Under the pieces are notes generated by a model, which had not been told where the DNA came from, made no database searches, and saw nothing but the letters and a program-made list of their open reading frames with translations. A stretch of DNA of 63,727 nucleotides, taken from assembly GCA_905234995.1 (NCBI GenBank), contig CAJOJV010000004.1, positions 1 to 63,727 of the forward strand, in the 5' to 3' direction. The stretch is from an uncultured Eubacterium sp. (GTDB lineage: Bacteria > Bacillota > Clostridia > Oscillospirales > Acutalibacteraceae). The position numbers and the translations under genes were made by a program. Shown here piece after piece: positions 1-7,976 of this stretch (the first letter of the stretch is position 1; every line of letters starts with the position of its first letter).

Positions 1-724
1 GCCGTCAATGCCGAGCGTTTCGTTAAAGCTTTTAGCAACGTTAACGGCGTCCTGACCCGTCATAGCGTCGATTACGAGAAGGATTTCATTCGGATGCACG
101 GTGCTTCTGATATTCTGGAGCTCAAGCATCAGCTCCTCATCAATATGCAAACGACCTGCAGTATCAAGGAATACGTAATCATTGCCGTGGTCCTTGGCGT
201 ATTTGATTGCCTCCTCTGCGATATGAACAGGATTTTCGGTGCCCATTTCAAAAACGGGAACGCCCACCTGCTCGCCGACAACCTGCAGCTGCTTAATAGC
301 CGCGGGACGGTAAATATCGCAGGCAACGAGAAGCGGCCTGTGCCCCTCGTTTTTCAGCTTAAGGGCAAGCTTTGCGCTGTGGGTTGTTTTACCCGAGCCC
401 TGAAGACCGCACATCATCACAACCGTTGGCGGATGATTTGCAATTGCAAGACGGCTTTCATTGCCACCCATAAGAGCTGTAAGCATTAACGATTTTGATA
501 ACCATCTGCCCCGGGGTTAAGGATTCCATAACATCCTCGCCCACGGCACGGTCGGTTACCGTTTTAGTGAAGTCCTTTGCAACCTTATAGTTAACATCGG
601 CTTCAAGCAGCGCAAGGCGAACCTCGCGCATTGCCTCTTTTACATCTGCCTCGGTTAATTTACCTTTGGCACGAAGCTTTTTAAAGGAATTTTCAAGCCT
701 TTCCGAAAGACCTTCAAATGCCAA
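1..724 (-). pseudogene. ffh: Signal recognition particle GTPase Ffh, frameshifted and cut by window edge
   Basis: Ffh is the protein subunit of the signal recognition particle, which targets nascent membrane and secreted proteins to the translocon. The N domain begins at a TTG at 724 (AFEGLSERL follows; AAGGTGA lies upstream) and reads in frame to about 485, then runs out of frame and stops at 458. The G domain continues in another frame from 483 to the window edge, with GLQGSGKTT (G1), DIYRPAA, DTAGRLH (G3) and a DAMTGQDA motif. At the junction, VIKIVN is followed by one base and then LTALMGG, where the family normally has VN-EE-LT. The pattern fits loss of five bases from a GAGGAG-like run. 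Ffh is normally essential, so this is either an assembly or sequencing error or a real lesion. The C-terminal M domain lies outside the window. Confidence 0.85.
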
Positions 725-742
725 AGCAATCACCTTCTTTTT

Positions 743-801
743 AAGTGGTCAGTTACCAGTGGTTAGTGGTCAGTTATTGGGCGGGACACCCGCACCCGAC
801 T
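743..801. repeat. Intergenic TGGTCAGT-type repeat plus GC-rich hairpin
   Basis: This lies in the 83-nt gap between ylxM and ffh. It has tandem variants of AGTGGTCAGTTA / AGTGGTTAGTGGTCAGTTA at 743-776, followed by a GC-rich segment GGGCGGG-ACA-CCCGCACCC. The same two-part arrangement recurs at 12004-12087 and 23031-23090. The gap in an otherwise tight operon looks like an insertion of this element. Confidence 0.6.
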
Positions 802-807
802 ATAATA

Positions 808-1173
808 TCAAAGCTGAGAAAGATAATCGGCGGTGGATTTGATTTTAGTTACGCTGTCGTTTATCTCACGGGAGAGGCTGTGGGCAAGATTGTACTCATT
901 AATAACCTCAGCGCACTCCTTTATATCATCAAGCCCTTTTTTCATATCAGTAAAGCGCTTGGCAAGGCCGAGCCTCTGCTCCATTTCAAAAAGCTGATTT
1001 TCAGCCCTTTTGATTGCATCACGCACGCCCTGGCGGGTGATACCTTCATTCTCTGCAATTTCGGAAAGGGACAAATCCTCATCATAATAATAGATAAGAA
1101 AATCGTGCTGCTTTTTGGTGAGCATTTCGCCATAAAAATCAAGCAAAAAAGAAATCTCTAAATTCTTAGCCAT
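808..1173 (-). CDS. ylxM: YlxM family SRP-associated DNA-binding protein
   Basis: A 121-residue protein of the YlxM (UPF0122) family, which in Firmicutes sits just upstream of ffh and is thought to modulate SRP GTPase activity or expression. A sigma-70 region 4-like helix-turn-helix covers about residues 18-60 (LTKKQHDFL, LSLSEIAENEGITRQGV), followed by a helical C-terminal tail. The ATG has a strong AAAGGAGG site. It is the first gene of an operon with ffh, from which it is separated by a repeat-containing gap. Confidence 0.9.
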   Translation of the reverse strand: MAKNLEISFLLDFYGEMLTKKQHDFLIYYYDEDLSLSEIAENEGITRQGVRDAIKRAENQLFEMEQRLGLAKRFTDMKKGLDDIKECAEVINEYNLAHSLSREINDSVTKIKSTADYLSQL

Positions 1174-1204
1174 TATTATCCTCCTTTCAAAAACTGCAAA
1201 TTCA

Positions 1205-1228
1205 CTGTAAAGGCTTTAATCTTTACAG
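1205..1228 (-). other. Small stem-loop in the 5' leader of ylxM
   Basis: CTGTAAAG (1205-1212) pairs with CTTTACAG (1221-1228), a perfect 8-bp stem with an 8-nt loop. It sits between the ylxM promoter and its ribosome binding site. Its role is unknown. Confidence 0.4.
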
Positions 1229-1236
1229 CAAGAGAT

Positions 1237-1265
1237 ATTATACATAAGAGGGGTGGCAAAGTCAA
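1237..1265 (-). promoter_or_regulatory. Sigma-A-type promoter for ylxM-ffh
   Basis: On the minus strand TTGACT (1260-1265), a 17-nt spacer and TATAAT (1237-1242) lie about 65 nt upstream of the ylxM start codon. Confidence 0.8.
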
Positions 1266-1383
1266 GCATAAAAAACATAATTTTTTAAAGAAAATTTTGA
1301 CGAAAAAGGTTGACACAAAATGTGCGATTTTGACACAAAAAATACCCAAAATATTGAAAAAAAATTACAAAACAGATTTTTTG

Positions 1384-1413
1384 TTGACTTACGCCGCATA
1401 TAAATTGTATAAT
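1384..1413 (+). promoter_or_regulatory. Sigma-A-type promoter for the repeat-rich secreted protein
   Basis: TTGACT (1384-1389), an 18-nt spacer and TATAAT (1408-1413), followed by an AGAAAGGAG ribosome binding site at about 1446-1454. The region upstream (about 1266-1383) is very AT-rich and contains a repeated TTGACACAAAA at about 1310 and 1330. Confidence 0.75.
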
Positions 1414-1464
1414 ATAATTAATCATAATATTGATTAAAAATTTTTAGAAAGGAGTTTTGATATT

Positions 1465-3177
1465 ATGAAGAAAATTATAAGTGTAGTATTAGCAGTTATG
1501 ATGCTTCTTTCCTGCTTTGCTGGCTTAAGCTTTAATGCTTTTGCAGCAGACCCGCCCGAAAACGGCTGGTATCTGGATGGCGATATCTGGTATTATTACG
1601 AAGACGGCAACCCTGTTGAAGATGACTGGCGTTACATTAACGGAGCATGGTACTTCTTTGACTATGACGGCTGGATGGCATGTAACGACTGGTGGAATAT
1701 CGACGACGCTTACTATGCATTCGGCAGTGACGGCAAAATGCTCAAGGGCGGCTGGGTAAGCCTTACCTATACCTATTCTGACGACGAAAGCTATACAGAG
1801 TGGTTCTACGCTGCTAACAACGGCAAGCTCTTTGAGGGCTGGAAGTCAATCGGTGGCAAGTGGTATTATCTTGATCCCTATATGTATGTAGGCATTTGCG
1901 AAATCAACGATAAAGGCTACTGCTTTAACGAAAGCGGCGCTATGATTACCGGTTGGTACAAGATTGACAGCAGCAGCATGATGCCGATGAGCGACGACTT
2001 TAGCACAATGAGCATCTTTACCGCATACAAGTCTTACTACAGTAGCGGCTGGGTATATGCTAACGGCCAGGGCGAACTTCAGACAGGCTGGAAGCAGATT
2101 AACAAAGTTTGGTACTACTTTGACGAAGACAGCTACATGATGCGCGTAGGCGAAGTCGAGATTGGAGATGACACATATTACTTCAATCAGGACGGCGCTT
2201 GGGTAAAGAACGGCTGGTGCGAATACTATGGCACCTGGTGCTACATCAAGAACAATGTGGCACAGGACGGCTGGCAGTACATTAACAAGAAGTGGTATTT
2301 CTTTGACGACACCAGAATGGTTTACGGCGGATACAGAATTGAAGGCGTGGACTATTTCTTTGATTCAACCGGCGCTTGGGTTAAGAATCCCGCAAACGGC
2401 TGGAACAGCATTTCCGTAACAGCGACATACCCCGGAATGGATCAGGAAATTACCAAGACAGGTTGGTTCTACATTCAGAACGGTAAGCTTACAACCGACT
2501 GGAAAAAGATTGGCGGTAAGTGGTACTATTTCACAGGCGAAGATGAATACAGCTTACGCGGTTACGAGGTTGAAGAAGAAGCATACACCGGTATGGTTGG
2601 CCTTATGGAATACAGCACAACAGTTGAGTCCAACGGCAAGTTCTATGCTCTTGACAAGAGCGGTGCTATGATTACCAAGACCGGCTGGAACAAGCTTGAG
2701 GCTCCTGATTACTATAAGACTATTTACGGCGACGAGGCTGTAGCATGGGTTTATGTTAAGAACACAGCAGGCGAGCTTCAGACAGGCTGGAAGTCAATCG
2801 GCGGCAAGTGGTATTACTTTGCAAACTACAACGCAAGAATGGTTGCTAACGATGTTTACAAAGTTGACGGCAAGTACTATGCATTTGACAAGAGCGGTGC
2901 TTTAGTTACCAAGGCAGGCTGGTTTGCAGTTACAGAAACCTACTATTCCAGCTACGGCTCACACACCTACACCCGCTGGTATTATCTGAATGCAGACGGC
3001 ACCTGCTACAGAGGCTGGAAGCAGACAGGCGGCAAGTGGTATTATCTCAACGATTTATATAAATACGACTCGCCTTATATGTTCGCAGGTTGGTATACCA
3101 TTGACGGCACAGAATACTATTTTGATTATGAAACAGGCGCTTTGATTGACCCTGAAGCACCGGTTATTGATAACTAA
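1465..3177 (+). CDS. Secreted cell-wall-binding repeat protein
   Basis: A 570-residue exported protein. The signal peptide is at residues 1 to about 28 (lysines, hydrophobic core, then AFA-AD). The rest is roughly twelve to fifteen aromatic repeats of the CW-binding/choline-binding type, with recurrent GGKWYYF, GW.Y and YYAFD.SGAM units. In this family such repeats bind teichoic-acid choline or glucans at the cell surface. I see no catalytic domain, no LPXTG sorting signal and no C-terminal membrane anchor, so attachment would depend on the repeats alone. It is a single-gene unit with its own promoter and terminator. It may be an adhesin or surface scaffold; the ligand cannot be told from the sequence. 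Confidence 0.85.
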   Translation: MKKIISVVLAVMMLLSCFAGLSFNAFAADPPENGWYLDGDIWYYYEDGNPVEDDWRYINGAWYFFDYDGWMACNDWWNIDDAYYAFGSDGKMLKGGWVSLTYTYSDDESYTEWFYAANNGKLFEGWKSIGGKWYYLDPYMYVGICEINDKGYCFNESGAMITGWYKIDSSSMMPMSDDFSTMSIFTAYKSYYSSGWVYANGQGELQTGWKQINKVWYYFDEDSYMMRVGEVEIGDDTYYFNQDGAWVKNGWCEYYGTWCYIKNNVAQDGWQYINKKWYFFDDTRMVYGGYRIEGVDYFFDSTGAWVKNPANGWNSISVTATYPGMDQEITKTGWFYIQNGKLTTDWKKIGGKWYYFTGEDEYSLRGYEVEEEAYTGMVGLMEYSTTVESNGKFYALDKSGAMITKTGWNKLEAPDYYKTIYGDEAVAWVYVKNTAGELQTGWKSIGGKWYYFANYNARMVANDVYKVDGKYYAFDKSGALVTKAGWFAVTETYYSSYGSHTYTRWYYLNADGTCYRGWKQTGGKWYYLNDLYKYDSPYMFAGWYTIDGTEYYFDYETGALIDPEAPVIDN

Positions 3178-3198
3178 ATCAATAAGCATATAAAAAGA

Positions 3199-3231
3199 AC
3201 GGCAGGAGCAATCCTGCCGTTTATTTTTTTT
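3199..3231 (+). terminator. Rho-independent terminator
   Basis: ACGGCAGGA (3199-3207) pairs with TCCTGCCGT (3212-3220) around a GCAA loop, followed by a T-rich run to 3231. It ends the unit encoding the cell-wall-binding repeat protein. Confidence 0.9.
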
Positions 3232-3279
3232 ACATAGCGAGTATGGGAAAGCCCAACCGAAACTATTAATTATGCATTT

Positions 3280-5658
3280 TTATTTTAGCGTTACAACGGT
3301 TACGCCCGTGTCCCCTTCGCCGAGAGCACCGAGGCGGAATTGTGATACATTAGGATGATGGCGCAATTCCTGCGTTACTGCGTTGCGCAGTGCGCCTGTT
3401 CCCTTACCGTGGATTATGCGTATCTCGGGAATATTGCCGAGCACACATTTATCAATAAACAGGTTAAGGGCGGAGAGCGCCTCGTCAACCGTTTGTCCTC
3501 TCAAATCAAGCTCTGTTCTGAAATCCTCATCCGCGCGGGAGGAGGTGCGGTAAACGGAGCGCAAGGTCTGCTTAGGAGCAGGCTTTTTCTTTTTATCAAG
3601 TAGCATTAAATCGCCCATTTTTACACGGGTTTTAAGCATACCGCTTTGAACGAGCACCTTATCCTTGCCTACCTCGAGCACCTCGCCCTCGCCGATATTG
3701 CGGATAACAACCGCGTCCCCTGCCTCAACAGCGCGAGGCAGTTTATAATCATCGTCCCAGTTATCGGCAAGCTCCTGCGGATTAACAATATCCTGCATTT
3801 CACCGAGGCGGTTTTTGATTTCGCGCCTTGTTTTTCTGGCGGCTTCTGCGGCGGAGGAGGAATCCTGTGCCTCTTTTTTTATCTGCTCCAGCTTCAGCAA
3901 AAATTCAGCACTCTGGCGCTTTGCGTCGTTTATAATACGCTCCGCCTCATGCTTTGCCTTTTCAAGCTCATTTGCCTTGAGCTGATTGATTTTATCCTTT
4001 TCCGACTGAGCGCGGCTGCGCATTTTATTTGCCTGCTCGGTCGCCTTTTCAGCGCGTTCCTTTTCCTTTTCAAGCTCACGCCTGGTGGACTCCAGCTTTT
4101 CGAGCACGGCTTCAAAGGAGCGATTTTCCGTGCCGACCATTTTTCTGGCGTTATCCACAACGCCGCGCTCCATTCCAAGCCTTTCGGAAATGGCAAAGGC
4201 ATTTGAGCGCCCGGGAACGCCAATTAAAAGATTATAAGTGGGGCTCAAAGTTTCAACGTCAAATTCGCAGGAGCCGTTTGAAACGCCCTGTGTTTCAAGC
4301 GCATATGCCTTAAGCTCTGCATAATGCGTTGTGGCGGCGATTTTTGCGCCCTTGCTGCGCAAATCCTCAATGATTGAAACGGCAAGCGCAGCGCCCTCAA
4401 TCGGGTCCGTGCCCGCGCCAAGCTCATCAATGAGCACAAGAGTGTTTTCATCCGCCTCTTTCATAATCTGAATTATATTAACCATATGCGCGGAAAAGGT
4501 TGAAAGGCTTTGCTGAATGCTTTGCTCATCACCAACGTCAACGAGCACCTTATCAAAAATGGCAATTTCAGAGCGATCCGCTGCAGGGATCAAAAGTCCG
4601 CACATAGCCATAAGGCACATAATGCCGAGGGTTTTAATTGCAACGGTTTTACCGCCCGTGTTCGGTCCCGTGATAACCAAGGTGTCAAAATCCGAGCCAA
4701 GGCGGATGTTAGTCGGCACAACGGTTTTGGCATCAAGCAGCGGATGCCGCGCCTTTTTAAGATTAATTCTGCCCTCGTTATTAAGCAAGGGCTTTGTTGC
4801 CTTTTGCTTATATGCAAGCTGTGCCTTGGCAAAGATGAGATTGAGCATTACCGCGCTTTCGTAAGAGCTTTTAATGCCATCGGCAAAGCTGCCCGCTTCA
4901 ACGGAAAGCTCAAATAAAATCCTGCGGATTTCCTCTCTTTCCCTGCTCTCAAGCACCTTGATTTCATTATTCGCGTCTACAACCGAAACGGGCTCTATAA
5001 ACACGGTTGCGCCTGACGACGAGGTATCGTGCACCAGACCCTGAACGTTTGAACGGTTTTCAGCCTTTACGGGCACAACATACCTGCCGCCCCTCTGGGT
5101 AATAATAGCCTCCTGCAGATATTTCTGATAATGGGCGCTATGTATAATACCCTCAAGCTTTTCACGGATTGAATTTGATTTTGCACGGATTTTGCGGCGG
5201 ATTTCAAAAAGCTCGTCCGAGGCTCTGTCCGAAATCTCCTCCTCCGATATAATTACATTAAAGATTTTATCCTCAAGATATTTATTTACGGTAATGTTTT
5301 CAAAGAAAAAATCAAGCCCTGTTTTTGAGTCTGAAAAATGCCCATACCATTCATAAAGAGAGCGAATTGCCCGCAGCGTTGAGCCGATACGCAACAGCTC
5401 TGCCATATTAAGCTCGCCGCCTGCCGCTGCTCTGTGAAGCGGGTTATTAACATTTTTCAGCCCCGAAAAGGAGGGCGCACCGAAACGGGCAAGCAGTGAA
5501 AATGCCGCCTCCGTCTGCTCAAGCAAAAGCTGCGCCTCAGCCAAATCCGTGGTGGGAGTTAAGCCGAGCGCAAGCTCCTTGGCATCATCGCAGGTTGCTT
5601 CATTTGCAAGCATATCGAGCACGATATTAAGTTCGAGTGCTTCATAATTTTTGTTCAT
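3280..5658 (-). CDS. mutS2: Endonuclease MutS2
   Basis: A 792-residue MutS2, a MutS-like ATPase without the mismatch-recognition domain. It is known to restrain homologous recombination and, in Bacillus, to act in rescue of collided ribosomes. Visible parts are a clamp/core region; Walker A GPNTGGKT near residue 330; Walker B with LVLIDELGAGTDP near 410; a long charged coiled coil (about 510-620); a KOW-like segment; and a C-terminal Smr nuclease domain with LDLRGQ and IHGKGTGALR. The length is normal for the family. It is the last gene of the CBS-phoH-ybeY-era-yqzL-recO operon, 4 nt after recO. Confidence 0.95.
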   Translation of the reverse strand: MNKNYEALELNIVLDMLANEATCDDAKELALGLTPTTDLAEAQLLLEQTEAAFSLLARFGAPSFSGLKNVNNPLHRAAAGGELNMAELLRIGSTLRAIRSLYEWYGHFSDSKTGLDFFFENITVNKYLEDKIFNVIISEEEISDRASDELFEIRRKIRAKSNSIREKLEGIIHSAHYQKYLQEAIITQRGGRYVVPVKAENRSNVQGLVHDTSSSGATVFIEPVSVVDANNEIKVLESREREEIRRILFELSVEAGSFADGIKSSYESAVMLNLIFAKAQLAYKQKATKPLLNNEGRINLKKARHPLLDAKTVVPTNIRLGSDFDTLVITGPNTGGKTVAIKTLGIMCLMAMCGLLIPAADRSEIAIFDKVLVDVGDEQSIQQSLSTFSAHMVNIIQIMKEADENTLVLIDELGAGTDPIEGAALAVSIIEDLRSKGAKIAATTHYAELKAYALETQGVSNGSCEFDVETLSPTYNLLIGVPGRSNAFAISERLGMERGVVDNARKMVGTENRSFEAVLEKLESTRRELEKEKERAEKATEQANKMRSRAQSEKDKINQLKANELEKAKHEAERIINDAKRQSAEFLLKLEQIKKEAQDSSSAAEAARKTRREIKNRLGEMQDIVNPQELADNWDDDYKLPRAVEAGDAVVIRNIGEGEVLEVGKDKVLVQSGMLKTRVKMGDLMLLDKKKKPAPKQTLRSVYRTSSRADEDFRTELDLRGQTVDEALSALNLFIDKCVLGNIPEIRIIHGKGTGALRNAVTQELRHHPNVSQFRLGALGEGDTGVTVVTLK

Positions 5659-5662
5659 CGTT

Positions 5663-6400
5663 TTATCCTTTTAGGCTTTTGTAAAACTCAAGGGCTGAAA
5701 AGCTGCGCTGAGTTACCGAAAGCGTATATTTTTCCGCAAGAGCTGAAAGCAGCTCAAGGTTATTACTGCTTAAATTAAAAGAGAAAATCCTTGTCGGCTC
5801 AGTCAGACAAATAAAACGGATTGCGGTTATAACCGTTTTCGGCACGGGAACGGCGCCTGCTTTGGGGCAATTTTCGCAATAAATTTTGCCCTCCAGCGTA
5901 TCAAAATACATTAGCTCGGTTTCATAAGTGCCGCAGTTTGCACACGCAAGAACGGACGGCATATAACCGCCGAGGCAATCCGCGCGAAATTCAAACACAG
6001 CCTTAATCAAGGCGTGCTCCTTTTCACCCTTGCAAAGGAGATGGAGCGAATTAAGCGTGAGGCGCAAAAGCTCCTCGCAGGGTTGCTCCTCTGCGCCCAT
6101 TTCAAACGCAAGCTGGGCAAAATACTGAGCAAGCGTTAGCGTTTCAATATTGCGCCTTAAATCAAAAAACACCTCAATCGGTGAGGCATCATCAACAACA
6201 AAGGCATCGCGGGTGCGATAAAGATTAACATTGCTGTAAGCAAAAAGCGAGGTGGCGGAAGCCATTCTGCTTTTCACTTGCTTGGCGCGGCGCACGAACG
6301 CCTTAACGATGCCGTAATCAGCAGTAAGAAGAGTAACCAGACGGTCACTCTCCCCCGTTGTCTGCTCTTTTATCACAAGCCCCTTGGTTGTAATTCTCAT
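5663..6400 (-). CDS. recO: DNA repair protein RecO
   Basis: RecO loads RecA on SSB-coated DNA with RecR in the RecFOR pathway. From the chosen ATG at 6400 the protein has 245 residues and starts MRITTKGLVIKE, the usual RecO N-terminus (OB fold). A longer reading frame upstream has no family similarity. A Zn-binding cluster is visible in the C-terminal half (ACANCGTYE ... YCENCPKA). The start lies inside the end of yqzL, overlapping by 56 nt in another frame, so the two are probably translationally coupled. The ribosome binding site is weak. Confidence 0.92.
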   Translation of the reverse strand: MRITTKGLVIKEQTTGESDRLVTLLTADYGIVKAFVRRAKQVKSRMASATSLFAYSNVNLYRTRDAFVVDDASPIEVFFDLRRNIETLTLAQYFAQLAFEMGAEEQPCEELLRLTLNSLHLLCKGEKEHALIKAVFEFRADCLGGYMPSVLACANCGTYETELMYFDTLEGKIYCENCPKAGAVPVPKTVITAIRFICLTEPTRIFSFNLSSNNLELLSALAEKYTLSVTQRSFSALEFYKSLKG

Positions 6401-6518
6401 AACTGCGAAGCACATCCGAGGCGTTAGTTTCAAACGCCCCCTGCCTTTCCTGTTCCTTATACTTAAGATAATCGGCAATGCTGCCCGTCTGTGCAAACTG
6501 CCACCAATAATCCTTCAT
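6345..6518 (-). CDS. yqzL: YqzL-like small protein
   Basis: A 57-residue protein beginning MKDYWWQFAQTGSIADYL, matching the short YqzL family found between era and recO in Bacillus and clostridia; its function is unknown. I place the start at ATG 6518, which has AGGGTGA five bases upstream, rather than the GTG at 6527. The C-terminal 18 residues are encoded over the start of recO. The canonical family member is about 47 residues, so this tail is slightly long. Confidence 0.75.
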   Translation of the reverse strand: MKDYWWQFAQTGSIADYLKYKEQERQGAFETNASDVLRSYENYNQGACDKRADNGGE

Positions 6519-6572
6519 AAAAATCACCCTGATATTAATTTATCCTATGCGGTGATTTTCATTTATGCCATA

Positions 6573-7460
6573 TTAATCCAAGCCGAAATTGCGTATTAAG
6601 CCCTCGCGATTTCGCCAATCCTCCTTAACCTTAACCCAGGTGTGGAGATTAACCTTTATATCAAAAAAGCTTTCCAGATCCTGCCTTGCAAAGGTGGAGA
6701 TTTTTTTAAGCATTGCGCCGCCCTTGCCGATAATCATACCCTTATGGGTTTCACGCTCGCAATAAATAATTGCTTCAATATCAAGGATTTCCTTATCCTC
6801 ACGCTCGCTCATTTTTTCAATTGAAACGGCAATGCCGTGCGGCACCTCCTTATCCATCAGGCGGAGGATTTTTTCGCGAATAATCTCTGCGGCAAGCACG
6901 CGCTCCGGCTGGTCGGTTAAAGTGTCGTCAGGGAAAAAGTGCACGCTTTCAAAGCTGAGCGCCTTCATCTCGTCAATCAGCTCATCAAGCCCGCTTCCCG
7001 TCTGCGCCGAAACGGGCACGACCGCCGCGAAATCATAAAACTTCGTTAAATATAAAATCCGCTCAAGGATTTCCTTTTTATCCTTAACGGTATCCGTTTT
7101 ATTAATTGCCAGAATTACGGGCAGCTTTTCCTGCTTAAACTTTTTAATAAGCTCAAGCTCCTTTTCCTCAAGCTCGCCCTTCGGCTCAACGACGAAAAGC
7201 ACTGCATCCGTGCCGCCGATAGTATCCCCGACGGCTTCGTTCATATGCTCGCCGAGCTTGTTATGCGGCTTATGAAAGCCGGGCGTATCCGTGAAAACGA
7301 GCTGTGTTTCATCAAGCGTTAAAACGCCCATTATCTTGGTGCGGGTGGTTTGCGGCTTAGAGGAAACGATTGCAATTTTTGCGCCGAGCAGCTTATTAAG
7401 AATTGAGGATTTGCCGACATTCGGCTTGCCCACGATGGCAATAAAAGCGGTTTTACTCAT
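6573..7460 (-). CDS. era: GTPase Era
   Basis: A 295-residue Era, a GTPase that binds the 3' end of 16S rRNA and takes part in 30S subunit maturation. GTP-binding motifs are visible: GKPNVGKSS (residues 11-19), DTPG, NKTD and SAQTG. The C-terminal KH domain has the GKGGAMLKKI signature. Its ATG overlaps the ybeY stop codon (TAATG), so translation is probably coupled; both proteins act in 30S maturation. Confidence 0.97.
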   Translation of the reverse strand: MSKTAFIAIVGKPNVGKSSILNKLLGAKIAIVSSKPQTTRTKIMGVLTLDETQLVFTDTPGFHKPHNKLGEHMNEAVGDTIGGTDAVLFVVEPKGELEEKELELIKKFKQEKLPVILAINKTDTVKDKKEILERILYLTKFYDFAAVVPVSAQTGSGLDELIDEMKALSFESVHFFPDDTLTDQPERVLAAEIIREKILRLMDKEVPHGIAVSIEKMSEREDKEILDIEAIIYCERETHKGMIIGKGGAMLKKISTFARQDLESFFDIKVNLHTWVKVKEDWRNREGLIRNFGLD

Positions 7461-7963
7461 TATTCATCACCCATATAATAGCTGTTATCGCGCTTCCAGC
7501 CGATCTGCGTTAACACGGTTTCTTCCTTTTCGCGCATATGAACCTCTTCAATGCCGCCGTTTTCATGGTCATAACCAAGCAGGTGAAGCATTGAATGAAC
7601 GGTTAAAAAGCCGATTTCGCGCTGAAGCGGGTGATTATAAAGCTCTGCCTGCTCAACCGCCTTTTCCATGGAAATAACTATATCGCCGAGCAGCTTTGCG
7701 CCCGTGTCGTGATTAATGTCATACACTCCGTTCTCGCCGAGCGGGAAGGAAAGCACGTCCGTTTCCTTATCAATATTTCTGAATTCTCTGTTAAGCTCCC
7801 TTATCTGCTGATTATCAACGAAGCGCACGGAAACCTCTGCAGAGCCCTCAAAGCCCTCCAATTCAAGCACTGCGTGGCAGCAGCGGCGAATAAGAAGCCT
7901 TATCCCCGTCGGAACCTTAACAACCTTTTGATCATTTGAAATAACAACCTTTACGGAATCCAT
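7460..7963 (-). CDS. ybeY: Endoribonuclease YbeY
   Basis: A 167-residue YbeY, a zinc-dependent endoribonuclease in 16S rRNA 3'-end processing and ribosome quality control. The metal site HSMLHLLGYDH (H-x3-H-x5-H) is intact. It lies between phoH and era, as in many bacteria. Confidence 0.97.
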   Translation of the reverse strand: MDSVKVVISNDQKVVKVPTGIRLLIRRCCHAVLELEGFEGSAEVSVRFVDNQQIRELNREFRNIDKETDVLSFPLGENGVYDINHDTGAKLLGDIVISMEKAVEQAELYNHPLQREIGFLTVHSMLHLLGYDHENGGIEEVHMREKEETVLTQIGWKRDNSYYMGDE

Positions 7964-7976
7964 TTAGTAATTACCT

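Noticed and set aside
94-489. 131-residue open frame on the plus strand opposite ffh
   Set aside because: The opposite strand encodes clear Ffh G-domain motifs in the same interval; the plus-strand protein has no family features.
1310-1345. Repeated TTGACACAAAA as possible extra promoters
   Set aside because: No -10 hexamer lies at suitable spacing from either copy; the promoter at 1384-1413 fits better.
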